A stretch of DNA of 39,520 bases from a virus: positions 1 to 39,520 of IMG/VR virus record IMGVR_UViG_3300044825_000819. One strand, written 5' to 3'. The notes beneath the pieces are model-generated. The model did no database searches, was not told the DNA's origin, and saw only the letters and a program-made list of their open reading frames with translations. Of this stretch, positions 16,349-22,794 are shown piece after piece (the first letter of the stretch is position 1; every line of letters starts with the position of its first letter). A program made the position numbers and the translations under genes.

Positions 16349-16762
16349 TTACGTGCAGTGGATGATCGCAAAGTTCAGCACCACGGCTTCCGACAGGGAG
16401 CCAGCGGTGATGTTACGGACGACAATCGTGCAGGAACCAGCCGCGTGACCCGAAACCCAGCAGTTGTAGCTGTCCGTGGCCGCCGTGCCGCCCGCAACGT
16501 TAACGATCACCACGTCCTTGGCGCTGATAAGGCTGTTGTTCAGCGTGAACGCGACATTGGTCGTGGCGCCAAGAGCGGCGTTGTTCATCGTGATCTGGCC
16601 CGCGGACTTGTTCAGCGTGACGGCCGTGGACTTGCTGGTCGCCTGCGTGACCGTGCCCTGCGCGGCAGCGGTGTAGCCGAGTTCGCCAGCGGAGTACAGA
16701 AAATCGGCCCCAATAATGTCCTGATCTTCGTACGCCACGCCAATCGGTTTGGTATTGCTCAT
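16349..16762 (-). CDS. Putative virion decoration-like protein beside terminase
   Basis: 137 residues from MSNTKPIGVAYEDQDIIGAD. The ATG at 16762 follows AGGA; a longer frame from 16780 would overlap terminase. Beta-rich repeats follow: LGYTAAAQGTVTQATSKSTA, then LNKSAGQITMNNAAL and ITAGSLSEAVVLNFAI. This composition is typical of capsid-surface proteins in phages. It overlaps or nearly abuts the terminase stop (TGA/ATG region 16762-16767). A second decoration-like gene lies at 6290-6703, so the two may occupy different shell sites. Confidence 0.62.
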   Translation of the reverse strand: MSNTKPIGVAYEDQDIIGADFLYSAGELGYTAAAQGTVTQATSKSTAVTLNKSAGQITMNNAALGATTNVAFTLNNSLISAKDVVIVNVAGGTAATDSYNCWVSGHAAGSCTIVVRNITAGSLSEAVVLNFAIIHCT

Positions 16763-16764
16763 CG

Positions 16765-18291
16765 TTACGATCCTAACCAAGAGGTTGAAATGCTGGACTG
16801 ACCATATGCCTTACGCGGGGTATTGTCAACGCGAGCGGTTCTGGAGGCCACGGGGAACGCGAATGTAACGGCTATCGCGTCCGCGGCGTCGGGGCTTGCG
16901 AGCCCACGGGCTTTCATCTCTTTCTTGCCTTCCAGAAATATGGTGCCCTTGCTGTCCGGCTTCATCAGCGGCGAAATCAAGTCCGTCTTCAGCACCCGGT
17001 CGGGGGGTATGGACGCGGTTTTCAGCCATTCGCGCATGGCCCCCCACATTTCGGCCCGCTTGTTCCCGTACATGACCGGCTTGCTGCTCTTGGACCCAAA
17101 ATTGACCCCCTTGACTTTGTACCGCTGCTCCTTGAGCCGGTCGACGACACCCGCGCCCAGCCCGCCTTCGTCGATCACGACCAGCGTCGGGTTGTACTCT
17201 TCCATGGCCTCGATGACGCGGCCTACGACTTCCATGGTGTCGTCACCACGGTATCGCTTGATTGCCACGATGTCCCGGCCTTGCCGTACCGCGATAACTG
17301 TAGCGTCGGCGCCAAAGCGGGCCGGGTCCACGCCGAGGACAATCGGAGCCGAGGTGTCCTTATAGCGGGGTCGGCCCATGGCGTCGTCGACGAGATGGAT
17401 CGGGATGAACTGGTCATCTCCAGCCGAGGGAAACTCACCGTAGACCTCAACATGCGCCTGAACGCTGTCAGGCCCGTACTCCTGGATGATCTGCTCATAG
17501 ACTGCCTTGTCGGTTCCTTCGACCGTGCGGGCGTCAACGGTCTTGTTGCGCCAAAAGTCCCGCTTGGCGTTGAACGCCTCATAGAAATAGCCCGTGTTGC
17601 GGCGGGGGTTGGAGAACGCCATCCAGAAGCGGTTCGGCGTGTTCTCGGTGAAGAAGCCCGCCGCCACCTGCCAAATGGCGTCCGCGATACCGCTGGCCTC
17701 GTCAAACACCAGCAGCACGCCGTCGAAGTTGTGGACGCCGGCGTAGGCGTCCGGGTTCTCTTCCGACCACAGCCGTCCCTCAACGCCCCAGTAGCGCGTG
17801 CCCTTCTTGAGGTCGCGCTCAACCAGCTCGGCCAGCCATTTGGCGGGCATGACGCGGGTAGCCGACACCTCGAACCAGTGGCTGTTGAGACTGAGCGCCA
17901 GCCACTTGGTGATCTCGGCCCAGGTGATCGACCGGAGCTGCGTTTCGGAGTTGGCGGACACGATGGTGCTGGACCCGATGCGGGTGGTCAGCATCCAGAT
18001 GATCAGCCATGAAACAAGAGCCGACTTGCCGATGCCGCGGCCCGACGAGACGGCCATGCGAAACACGTCGTGGTCGATCTTGCCGCCGTTTGCCTTGATA
18101 TGGTCGGCCAGTTCGCGCAGCACCTCGCGCTGCCACTTGCGCGGCCCATGAAAATGCTCAAGAGGCGTGCCGGGCTGCCCCCACGGGAACAGGTACAGCA
18201 CAAACTTCAACGGGTCGTCCTTGAGCGATGGCGCCCACAAGGACGCCATCAGGGACTGCTCGTCTTCAGCGCGATAGATCGGGGTTTGCAT
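16765..18291 (-). CDS. terL: Terminase large subunit
   Basis: 508 residues from the ATG at 18291 (a TTG three bases earlier is the alternative). ATPase: Walker A SSGRGIGKS near residue 82 and Walker B VLLVFDEASG near 194. Nuclease: GVDPARFGAD near 320, VIDEGGLGAG near 380, and SPDAADAIAVTF near the C-terminus, giving the expected acidic metal ligands. It pumps and cuts DNA into the head with the small subunit, whose gene overlaps by 26 bases. Length and P22-type neighbours suggest headful cutting, consistent with the redundant window ends. Confidence 0.93.
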   Translation of the reverse strand: MQTPIYRAEDEQSLMASLWAPSLKDDPLKFVLYLFPWGQPGTPLEHFHGPRKWQREVLRELADHIKANGGKIDHDVFRMAVSSGRGIGKSALVSWLIIWMLTTRIGSSTIVSANSETQLRSITWAEITKWLALSLNSHWFEVSATRVMPAKWLAELVERDLKKGTRYWGVEGRLWSEENPDAYAGVHNFDGVLLVFDEASGIADAIWQVAAGFFTENTPNRFWMAFSNPRRNTGYFYEAFNAKRDFWRNKTVDARTVEGTDKAVYEQIIQEYGPDSVQAHVEVYGEFPSAGDDQFIPIHLVDDAMGRPRYKDTSAPIVLGVDPARFGADATVIAVRQGRDIVAIKRYRGDDTMEVVGRVIEAMEEYNPTLVVIDEGGLGAGVVDRLKEQRYKVKGVNFGSKSSKPVMYGNKRAEMWGAMREWLKTASIPPDRVLKTDLISPLMKPDSKGTIFLEGKKEMKARGLASPDAADAIAVTFAFPVASRTARVDNTPRKAYGQSSISTSWLGS

Positions 18292-18706
18292 CAAGCACCA
18301 TGTGTTCCGTTTCGACGGCGGTCAGGTCGATGACGCGGCGTTGCGCCTCCTCAAGCGCGGCGGTGATGCTGATCTTTTGCTCAATGCTGACCTCGACGGC
18401 CTGCTTCGCTACCCAACCATGAGCATACCGCAGCATCTCGGTCGCCGCCTTGCTGTCGCCTGCAGCCGCCGCGGTGTAGAGCGTGGTGGCCATCTCGCGC
18501 TCGCCGTCGGCGCGGCCCTTCTGCTCGGCGTACTCCGCAATGGGGTCGGCCTGGCAGAGGCGGCGGTACTCGGTCGGCGTCATGCCTGCCGCCAAGGCCA
18601 GGCTGTCGCCCTTGAGCCCCAGCTTGGCGGCGGCATAGATCGCCTCCAGACGCGCCTCTGTGGCGGTCAGCGGACGCGGATCGTATGGCAGGGAGTGGAA
18701 GGTCAC
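18266..18706 (-). CDS. terS: Terminase small subunit
   Basis: 146 residues. The start is GTG at 18706, overlapping the upstream TGA as GTGA and preceded by AAAGGCGG. A helix-turn-helix-like segment, LGLKGDSLALAAGMTPTEYR (about residues 29-48), is followed by a helical oligomerisation region (REMATTLYTAAAAGDSKAAT, MLRYAHGW) and a Glu-rich tail. This layout and the position before terL are typical. It would recognise the packaging site, which in P22 lies within this gene; no site could be identified here. Confidence 0.85.
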   Translation of the reverse strand: MTFHSLPYDPRPLTATEARLEAIYAAAKLGLKGDSLALAAGMTPTEYRRLCQADPIAEYAEQKGRADGEREMATTLYTAAAAGDSKAATEMLRYAHGWVAKQAVEVSIEQKISITAALEEAQRRVIDLTAVETEHMVLDANPDLSR

Positions 18707-18933
18707 CGACCGCCTTTGCCGACAGGGGCTTTCATCTTCCTGAGCCGAGCGACGCTGGCGTCGCTGCGAACGCTGCGCTTAGTGGCACGCATCTTGGCGT
18801 CGCCATCTTTTGGCGCGGCTTCGCGCATCATGTTTTTGGTGCGTGCGGTGAGCTGCGCCTTGGTCCGTCCGGGAAGTACCTTACCAGACCAAGTTTTTGC
18901 GTGGATAATGTTGGGCGGGGAACCTTTGGGCAC
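18703..18933 (-). CDS. Small basic protein, first gene of the late operon (76 aa)
   Basis: 76 residues from a GTG at 18933, seven bases after GGAG. A frame open to 19104 also exists, but its first 57 residues (Cys/Gly/Ala-rich) lack a ribosome-binding site, so I chose the GTG. Sequence: PKGSPPNIIHAKTWSGKVLP, then TKAQLTARTKNMMREAA and a Lys/Arg-rich end. Very basic and without a recognised family. It is coupled to terS by GTGA. Confidence 0.6.
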   Translation of the reverse strand: MPKGSPPNIIHAKTWSGKVLPGRTKAQLTARTKNMMREAAPKDGDAKMRATKRSVRSDASVARLRKMKAPVGKGGR

Positions 18934-19188
18934 GAGACGTCTCCGGTTGACTGCGCGAAATGTAACATGAGGTCGTCTTCTGGAAAATAAAAAATTTTGT
19001 TTGTGGCCCCTTGCCACAGCAACGGCAGCCGCGCTCGGCCCTGCCCCCCCTCCCTTTCCCGCACCGCAACAAAATGCTGCACTGCAAACTGAATGAACGT
19101 TCAATCAATGCTCGCGCTGATTGGCGGGCCAATCAATACGTCGTGCGGCAGCGGCCGGCGTGATGCCCGTGGCCATATGCTTGGGTGC

Positions 19189-19387
19189 TATGGGCAACGC
19201 TGCACCAGCACCAGCCCGAGCGCCTGCCCGAGCGCCTGCCCGAGCGCCTGCCCGAGCGCCTGCCCAGGTGCGGAAACGGACAGATTTCAACCTCTAGTTA
19301 TGGGCAATTTAGGGTAATCGAGAATTGCCCATACACCCTTAATGATTTCAACGACTTAACGCCCGTGATGGGCATTATGGGCAATTT
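19189..19387. repeat. Iteron-like TATGGGCAA repeats and an 11-bp inverted repeat
   Basis: TTATGGGCAATTT occurs at 19298-19310 and 19375-19387. TATGGGCAA also occurs at 19189-19197 and a variant, GATGGGCAT, at about 19368. An inverted copy AATTGCCCATA at 19323-19333 pairs with 19299-19309 across a 13-base loop. Further TTACCCATA motifs lie at about 19490-19507. Repeats of this kind mark binding sites of a regulator or replication initiator; which applies here is not known. Confidence 0.7.
19214..19265. repeat. 12-bp tandem repeat, four copies
   Basis: The unit GCCCGAGCGCCT occurs four times without change (19214-19261) and continues for four more bases. Read as protein it would give a four-residue repeat, but no gene with a ribosome-binding site contains it. 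The identical copies indicate recent slippage or selection for a repeated binding site. Confidence 0.9.
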
Positions 19388-19579
19388 GGGTAGTCGCCCT
19401 AAAATCGCTCCGGCTCCATATGTGGCAGGAATGTGGCAGCGCCATATCCTAACTGATATAACAGTTGTCTAAAAGGTTAGGGATTATCATTACCCATATT
19501 ACCCATAAGCCGATAAAATAAGGCTTTTAGCGCAACTCCCCATCGCCCCTGCAATCGCCCCGCCAATACCCAAAACCGC

Positions 19580-19611
19580 ACCCAAAACAAAAACACCGGG
19601 CTTTCGCCCGG
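19580..19611 (-). terminator. Intrinsic terminator of the single-gene unit 19658-20434
   Basis: On the minus strand, CCGGGC-GAAA-GCCCGG forms a 6-bp GC stem with a stable GAAA tetraloop (19596-19611), followed by TGTTTTTGTTTT. This is a classic Rho-independent terminator 47 bases after the stop codon. A second perfect inverted repeat, CTACGGCT-AC-AGCCGTAG, lies just before it at 19621-19638. It insulates the late region from this gene. Confidence 0.85.
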
Positions 19612-19657
19612 CGTTCTAAACTACGGCTACAGCCGTAGCACGTCCAGTTGCGCTATG

Positions 19658-20434
19658 TCAAGCCGCCGCTGCGAATCGCCTGGCCGTCGTGCCGTGCGCG
19701 ATAATCGTGATCGACGCGCGCGCTTTAGCCGACGTGCCACCACACGCACGGCAATCGGCGCACGTCGTGCGCCTGCCTGCCTCATCCGACGCCGGGCAGA
19801 TGACTTCCACGCCGGCCATCACGGGCGCCGACGCGGCGCGAACACGGAACGTGCGCCATCCTGCGGCGCGCGCCTCGAGGGCGTCAGCCTCACTGTCGGC
19901 CGACGCCATGCACAGGCTCGAGAAGGCCGGGAAATCGCGCCATTGATGAGTGTAACCGTTGCGGGCACGGACATGCTGAGTGGCATGCGACCAAACGCGG
20001 AACGGCGCCGCGGCTGGATCTCCATAGCTACCAAGGCGGAACACTGAACCGGCAAACAGCTCAGGCAGGAGAGCCACGTCATAATCGACGTGAGGCATGG
20101 CGTAACGGCCGCGCACATAGGCGCCGTAGACGCTTTCGACGCTGCGGCCGATGTTGACATAACAGGAACCGTCATTCGTCGGCCGGTGCGGGCAATGGCC
20201 ACAGATCGCGAAGTCATACCCGAGCCGCGCGGCATCCAGCGGCCGCATGTCCTGACGAATAATGAAAGTCTGTACCGTTGCGCCGGTTTTCGCATTGTCG
20301 CTGTCGGACACAATGCGATTTGCGATGACGACAATCGGCGCGCCGTCGATCATGCTCGGCCCCTGGTACAGGATGACGCCGCAAAAGGCGCCGCGCTTCA
20401 AGGCCTTGATCATGTCCTGCGTCGTGGTGATCAT
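19658..20434 (-). CDS. Cys-rich conserved phage protein, DUF7227-like
   Basis: 258 residues. Recognisable pattern: GVILYQGPSMIDGAPIVVIA, NAKTGATVQTFIIR, then ICGHCPHRP and SCYVN, FRLGSYGDPAAAPFRVWSHA, and near the C-terminus ICPASDEAG and CADCRACGGT. At least seven Cys in CxxC-type pairs suggest two metal sites. I recall this as a phage family named DUF7227, function unknown; the number is from memory. GAGG lies ten bases before the ATG. It is a one-gene unit with its own promoter and terminator, facing away from the early genes, as a regulator might be. Confidence 0.72.
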   Translation of the reverse strand: MITTTQDMIKALKRGAFCGVILYQGPSMIDGAPIVVIANRIVSDSDNAKTGATVQTFIIRQDMRPLDAARLGYDFAICGHCPHRPTNDGSCYVNIGRSVESVYGAYVRGRYAMPHVDYDVALLPELFAGSVFRLGSYGDPAAAPFRVWSHATQHVRARNGYTHQWRDFPAFSSLCMASADSEADALEARAAGWRTFRVRAASAPVMAGVEVICPASDEAGRRTTCADCRACGGTSAKARASITIIAHGTTARRFAAAA

Positions 20435-20461
20435 GAGATGTTTTCCTCTTTCGTGTTGTTA

Positions 20462-20470
20462 TGTGAATAA
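20462..20470 (-). promoter_or_regulatory. DnaA-box consensus match
   Basis: The minus strand reads TTATTCACA, an exact match to the DnaA box TTATNCACA. It touches the predicted -10 of the leftward promoter. A second, 8-of-9 match lies at 20539-20547. The phage encodes a DnaA domain IV protein at 22782-23168, so host DnaA or the phage protein could bind here. Confidence 0.6.
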
Positions 20471-20498
20471 CTATGCGCTAGGCCGCATCACCTGTCAA
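20470..20498 (-). promoter_or_regulatory. Leftward promoter for the 258-aa gene
   Basis: -35 TTGACA (20498-20493), a 17-base spacer, and -10 CATAGT (20475-20470), or ATAGTT one base further. The -35 is the left arm of the 25-bp palindrome at 20493-20517. Transcription would start about 30 bases before the gene's ATG at 20434. Confidence 0.65.
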
Positions 20499-20517
20499 CA
20501 AAAAATATTTGTTGACA
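20493..20517. promoter_or_regulatory. 25-bp palindromic operator containing both divergent -35 boxes
   Basis: TGTCAACAAA-AAATA-TTTGTTGACA: perfect 10-bp arms with a 5-base AT spacer. Each outer hexamer is the consensus -35 TTGACA of one divergent promoter. A dimeric protein bound here would shut both at once. Confidence 0.8.
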
Positions 20518-20541
20518 CGCACACAAGCACCGGACTATTGT
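20512..20541 (+). promoter_or_regulatory. Rightward early promoter
   Basis: -35 TTGACA (20512-20517), an 18-base spacer, and -10 TATTGT (20536-20541). It drives the plus-strand early block starting at 20573. The -10 overlaps TGTGAATAC (20539-20547), a one-mismatch DnaA box. Confidence 0.7.
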
Positions 20542-20572
20542 GAATACATCGACAAGAGGAAAGGCCACGACA

Positions 20573-20755
20573 ATGCAAAGCTACTACACCGGCGAGAGCT
20601 ACTGGTACAGCTACGGCTATAAGACCCGCGCCGCCGCGGAAATCGCCCTCGAGATTGCATACAATTCCGGCGACGTCATGCCTGGCGAACGCCCGCGCAT
20701 TGAGGCGTATCGCACCAACGACGGTGCGACGCGGTACGGCATAAAGCTCAACTAA
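20573..20755 (+). CDS. Small early protein (60 aa)
   Basis: 60 residues from the ATG at 20573, after AAGAGGAAAGG. A GTG at 20540 would lie in the promoter and is rejected. Tyr-rich start MQSYYTGESYWYSYGYKTRA, then AAEIALEIAYNSGD and a beta-like end (RIEAYRTNDGATRYGIKLN). First gene of the rightward early transcript. Such leading small genes in phages often alter host functions, but nothing here shows which. Confidence 0.65.
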   Translation: MQSYYTGESYWYSYGYKTRAAAEIALEIAYNSGDVMPGERPRIEAYRTNDGATRYGIKLN

Positions 20756-20791
20756 CAACCGTCTAACAACCGTCTAACAACCGTCTAACAA
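20752..20791. repeat. 11-bp tandem repeat, 3.6 copies
   Basis: CTAACAACCGT occurs three times exactly (20752-20784), then CTAACAA. The first copy contains the TAA stop of the 60-residue gene and the last runs into the ribosome-binding site of the next. The unit is one helical turn long, so bound proteins would line up on one DNA face. It could also tune the mRNA leader. Confidence 0.85.
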
Positions 20792-20804
20792 GAGGAAAAC
20801 GACA

Positions 20805-21056
20805 ATGGCCTATAACGGATGGACTAACCGCGAAACTTGGCTTGTGAACATATGGTTCGGCGATTGTTTCGACATGATGCAAGATGACGGCGTACAGATA
20901 ACAGCCGATTTCATACGCTTGGAAGTGGAAACTTACATCAAGGAAAACCTCGGGGCGCCGCGTCACGGGTTTATCATGGACATGATGGACCTGGGCGCAA
21001 TCAACTATGACGAACTCGCCCGCCACTATGCGCCGGAGACGGCCGATGCTGAATGA
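20805..21056 (+). CDS. Conserved small phage protein (83 aa)
   Basis: 83 residues: YNGWTNRETWLVNIWFGDCF, then ITADFIRLEVETYI and a Asp/Met-rich MDMMDLGAINYDELARHYAP. The opening NGWTNRETWLVNLW pattern is a well-known small phage protein (I recall the label DUF7249, unverified), of unknown function. AAGAGGAAAACGAC gives a strong ribosome-binding site. Confidence 0.75.
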   Translation: MAYNGWTNRETWLVNIWFGDCFDMMQDDGVQITADFIRLEVETYIKENLGAPRHGFIMDMMDLGAINYDELARHYAPETADAE

Positions 21057-21144
21057 TTTCGCTTTTCTCACGCTACAGCTTGCCCGCGTCGCCCTTGTCG
21101 CTAGCGCCATGTACGCTGGCACCTATGCCATCATGAGCCTCTAG
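21046..21144 (+). CDS. Tiny membrane protein (32 aa)
   Basis: The ATG at 21046 lies inside the end of the previous gene, seven bases after CGGAG. The 32 residues read MLNDFAFLTL, then QLARVALVASAMYAGTYAIM, then SL, which is one hydrophobic helix of about 20 residues. A competing ATG at 21053 gives a Ser/Pro-rich frame with no such logic. Membrane peptides of this size in early phage regions may affect the host envelope; no function is known. Confidence 0.5.
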   Translation: MLNDFAFLTLQLARVALVASAMYAGTYAIMSL

Positions 21145-21194
21145 ATAACAGCCGAAAGCCTATTCTCTAACATCAACCGAAAGGAAACAACACT

Positions 21195-21791
21195 ATGCTA
21201 ATCGCCATTGATCTGCTTAAGGCCGCCTTGTTCTGCGCGTCATCTGAGGAAACGCGCTACTATCTGCGCGGCGTCCATCTCAACACGTCGGGCCATATGG
21301 TCACGACGGACGGGCACCGCATGTTCGTTGCGCGCCTGAACGAACGGCCGTCGGCCGACGTCATCGTGCCTTATGCCGACGTTGTGGCCGCACTGAAGCT
21401 CGCCGGCGGCCGCGCCAAGGACATTGAAATCGACTTGGCGGCCAATCGTATCGGGCAGATCTCGTTCGCGCCGGTCGACGGCACGTTCCCCGATTGGCGC
21501 CGCGTCGTGCCGACCGGCCTGGAAACGCCAAGCGCGAAAGATCCCTCCGATAATGCCGCGCATGTCCATTTCGATCACCGCTATGTCGGCGACTTCGCCA
21601 AGATGGCGGCCATTCTGTGCGGCAAGGCCGTCACCACGACCAGCCAGTCCGTGCTGCACCCTGTCAGTGCAAGCCACCCTGCACTTGTGACGTTCGGCGA
21701 CCGCGCCGATTGTTTCGCAGTTCTCATGCCGGTGCGCCGCAAACGCGATGAAAGCGCCGTGCAAACGCGTAACATTGTGATGGCGGGCTAA
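21195..21791 (+). CDS. Half-length DNA polymerase sliding-clamp (DnaN-like) protein
   Basis: 198 residues. The start AIDLLKAALFCASSEETRYY and LRGVHLNTSGHMVTTDGHRM is the clamp fold (the ATDGHRL motif). A conserved FAPVDGTFPDWRRVVP follows near residue 90, and AVLMPVR near the end matches the clamp C-terminus (VMPMR). Cellular DnaN is about 366 residues with three domains; this one has room for about one and a half, so it would need to assemble as a larger ring or act differently. AAAGGAAAC precedes the ATG. It likely works with the phage family A polymerase. Confidence 0.78.
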   Translation: MLIAIDLLKAALFCASSEETRYYLRGVHLNTSGHMVTTDGHRMFVARLNERPSADVIVPYADVVAALKLAGGRAKDIEIDLAANRIGQISFAPVDGTFPDWRRVVPTGLETPSAKDPSDNAAHVHFDHRYVGDFAKMAAILCGKAVTTTSQSVLHPVSASHPALVTFGDRADCFAVLMPVRRKRDESAVQTRNIVMAG

Positions 21792-21801
21792 TACGCAACG
21801 C

Positions 21802-21831
21802 TTGACGGGCGGCCAATGCCGCCCGTACACT
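21802..21831 (+). promoter_or_regulatory. Possible internal promoter overlapped by a 9-bp hairpin
   Basis: TTGACG (21802-21807), an 18-base spacer and TACACT (21826-21831) resemble a weak promoter. The spacer is nearly all a perfect inverted repeat, ACGGGCGGC-CAAT-GCCGCCCGT (21805-21826). As RNA it would be a strong hairpin after the clamp gene, but no T-tract follows. It could be a promoter with an operator, or a transcript-end or pause element. Confidence 0.45.
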
Positions 21832-21865
21832 GTCCACCTTAACCAATAAACGAGGATAACATACC

Positions 21866-22177
21866 ATGATTTACGTGCCCTACACCGTACAGCCCCACAA
21901 GGACGGCGTGCTGTTATTCGAACGCGACGTCGAATTGCTGATCGAGTACTACTTGCCGGACGGCCCGCGTGGACTTGTCGATTGGGACGTTCTCGAATTT
22001 CATTTCGACAGCAAGGACGCGAGCGGAAAGACAATCTATACCAAAATCGGCCGTCATGAGCCGCTGTTTCACGTCATGTATAAAGACCTCGACCGCGAAT
22101 GGCTGGACGAGCGGGTCCGCGAATTGCTGGCGGATGACGGCGTCGTGGACCTGTACCCGACACTCGCCCATGTATAA
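21866..22177 (+). CDS. Small early protein (103 aa), unrecognised
   Basis: 103 residues: IYVPYTVQPHKDGVLLFERD, a helical middle, and an acidic C-terminus (DLDREWLDERVRELLADD). GAGGATAAC precedes the ATG. No family is recognised. Net negative charge and small size are typical of phage early genes; a DNA-mimic or inhibitor role is possible but nothing shows it. Confidence 0.6.
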   Translation: MIYVPYTVQPHKDGVLLFERDVELLIEYYLPDGPRGLVDWDVLEFHFDSKDASGKTIYTKIGRHEPLFHVMYKDLDREWLDERVRELLADDGVVDLYPTLAHV

Positions 22178-22343
22178 GACCCGTTATGACGCGCGCGGCA
22201 TGGTGCCGGATCCGCAGCGCCTTGCCGACGCGCACCATGTCAAACGCCACCCCGTAACAGATGAAATCTCATGGCCGCCGTCACGCATGGCGGCCATCTT
22301 GCGGGAATTGAAACTCATAGATGAAAAGGACTACGACACATGA
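22170..22343 (+). CDS. Small early protein (57 aa)
   Basis: The ATG at 22170 lies in the last codons of the previous gene (8-base overlap). 57 residues: MYKTRYDARGMVPDPQRLAD, HHVKRHPVTDEISWPP, then SRMAAILRELKLIDEKDYDT. Basic first half, helical second half. It ends with an ATGA overlap to the next gene. A longer frame in this phase from 21969 reads through the preceding gene and is rejected. Confidence 0.55.
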   Translation: MYKTRYDARGMVPDPQRLADAHHVKRHPVTDEISWPPSRMAAILRELKLIDEKDYDT

Positions 22344-22582
22344 CCGCCGATTACACCTATCTGAACCAGCTCACGATCGAAGATCTGCTCGACCGCGCGC
22401 GCCAGGTTGGGCCTGACAATCATCTTGTGCGCGCGCTTGCGGACCGGCTCGAGGAATACGCCGACGCCTATGATACCGTGAACACGCTTCAGGCCGAATT
22501 GGGCGACGCCGAACGCCGCGCCGAAGGTTGGCGCGATGAGGCGCAGGCCCTGCAGCGCCAGCTTGACATGGTGCGTGGATGA
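22340..22582 (+). CDS. Small coiled-coil protein (80 aa)
   Basis: 80 residues, helical and acidic: TIEDLLDRARQVGPDNHLVR, then ALADRLEEYADAYDTVNTLQ and a Glu/Arg/Gln coiled coil to the C-terminus. ATGA overlaps at both ends. No family is recognised. Confidence 0.6.
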   Translation: MTADYTYLNQLTIEDLLDRARQVGPDNHLVRALADRLEEYADAYDTVNTLQAELGDAERRAEGWRDEAQALQRQLDMVRG

Positions 22583-22794
22583 CGTCGGACCCGGTCTACT
22601 GGGCGGCCAATGTCGCACCGCTTGATGACGCAACGCTGTTGCGCTTCCTCGACGCTGTAGAGGCCCGCCGCGACAAGTACCAGGTGGCCTTGACGGCCGC
22701 CTTGAAGGAGGCGCAACGCCGCAATCTGATAGAAAAAGGCCCGACGTCGCCGCCGGGCCAGTCGATCGAAGGGAGGAAAACATGCGGACCATAG
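22579..22794 (+). CDS. Small helical protein (71 aa)
   Basis: 71 residues: DPVYWAANVAPLDDATLLRF, then DAVEARRDKYQVALTAALKE and a basic, Pro-containing tail. ATG overlaps the preceding TGA. Its 3' end overlaps the DnaA-like gene's start by 13 bases, and the latter's ribosome-binding site (GGGAGG) lies within it. Unknown function. Confidence 0.58.
   Translation: MTSDPVYWAANVAPLDDATLLRFLDAVEARRDKYQVALTAALKEAQRRNLIEKGPTSPPGQSIEGRKTCGP

Larger units (their letters stand above)
18934..19579. other. Long intergenic region; candidate late-operon leader and replication-control region
   Basis: About 650 bases with no convincing gene. It holds an AT-rich stretch (18980-19002), a perfect palindrome TGAACGTTCA (19094-19103), the inverted repeat GATTGG-CGGG-CCAATC (19119-19134), a 12-bp tandem repeat (19214-19265), and iteron-like TATGGGCAA repeats (19189-19387). 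Next is CCTAAC...GTTAGG enclosing AACTGATATAACAGTT (about 19446-19480). The late operon must start here, but no good sigma-70 -35/-10 pair was seen on the minus strand, so its promoter may be activator-dependent or phage-specific. Confidence 0.6.

Noticed and set aside
18934-19104. N-terminal extension of the 76-aa basic protein to 19104
   Set aside because: The extra 57 residues are Cys/Gly/Ala-rich with no ribosome-binding site, while the GTG at 18933 has GGAG at seven bases.
19214-19265. CRISPR-like array
   Set aside because: Units are 12 bp, contiguous and without spacers; no Cas genes.
19105-19472. Frames with PERL- or GARA-type four-residue repeats
   Set aside because: They only translate the 12-bp tandem repeat; no ribosome-binding site and no domain.
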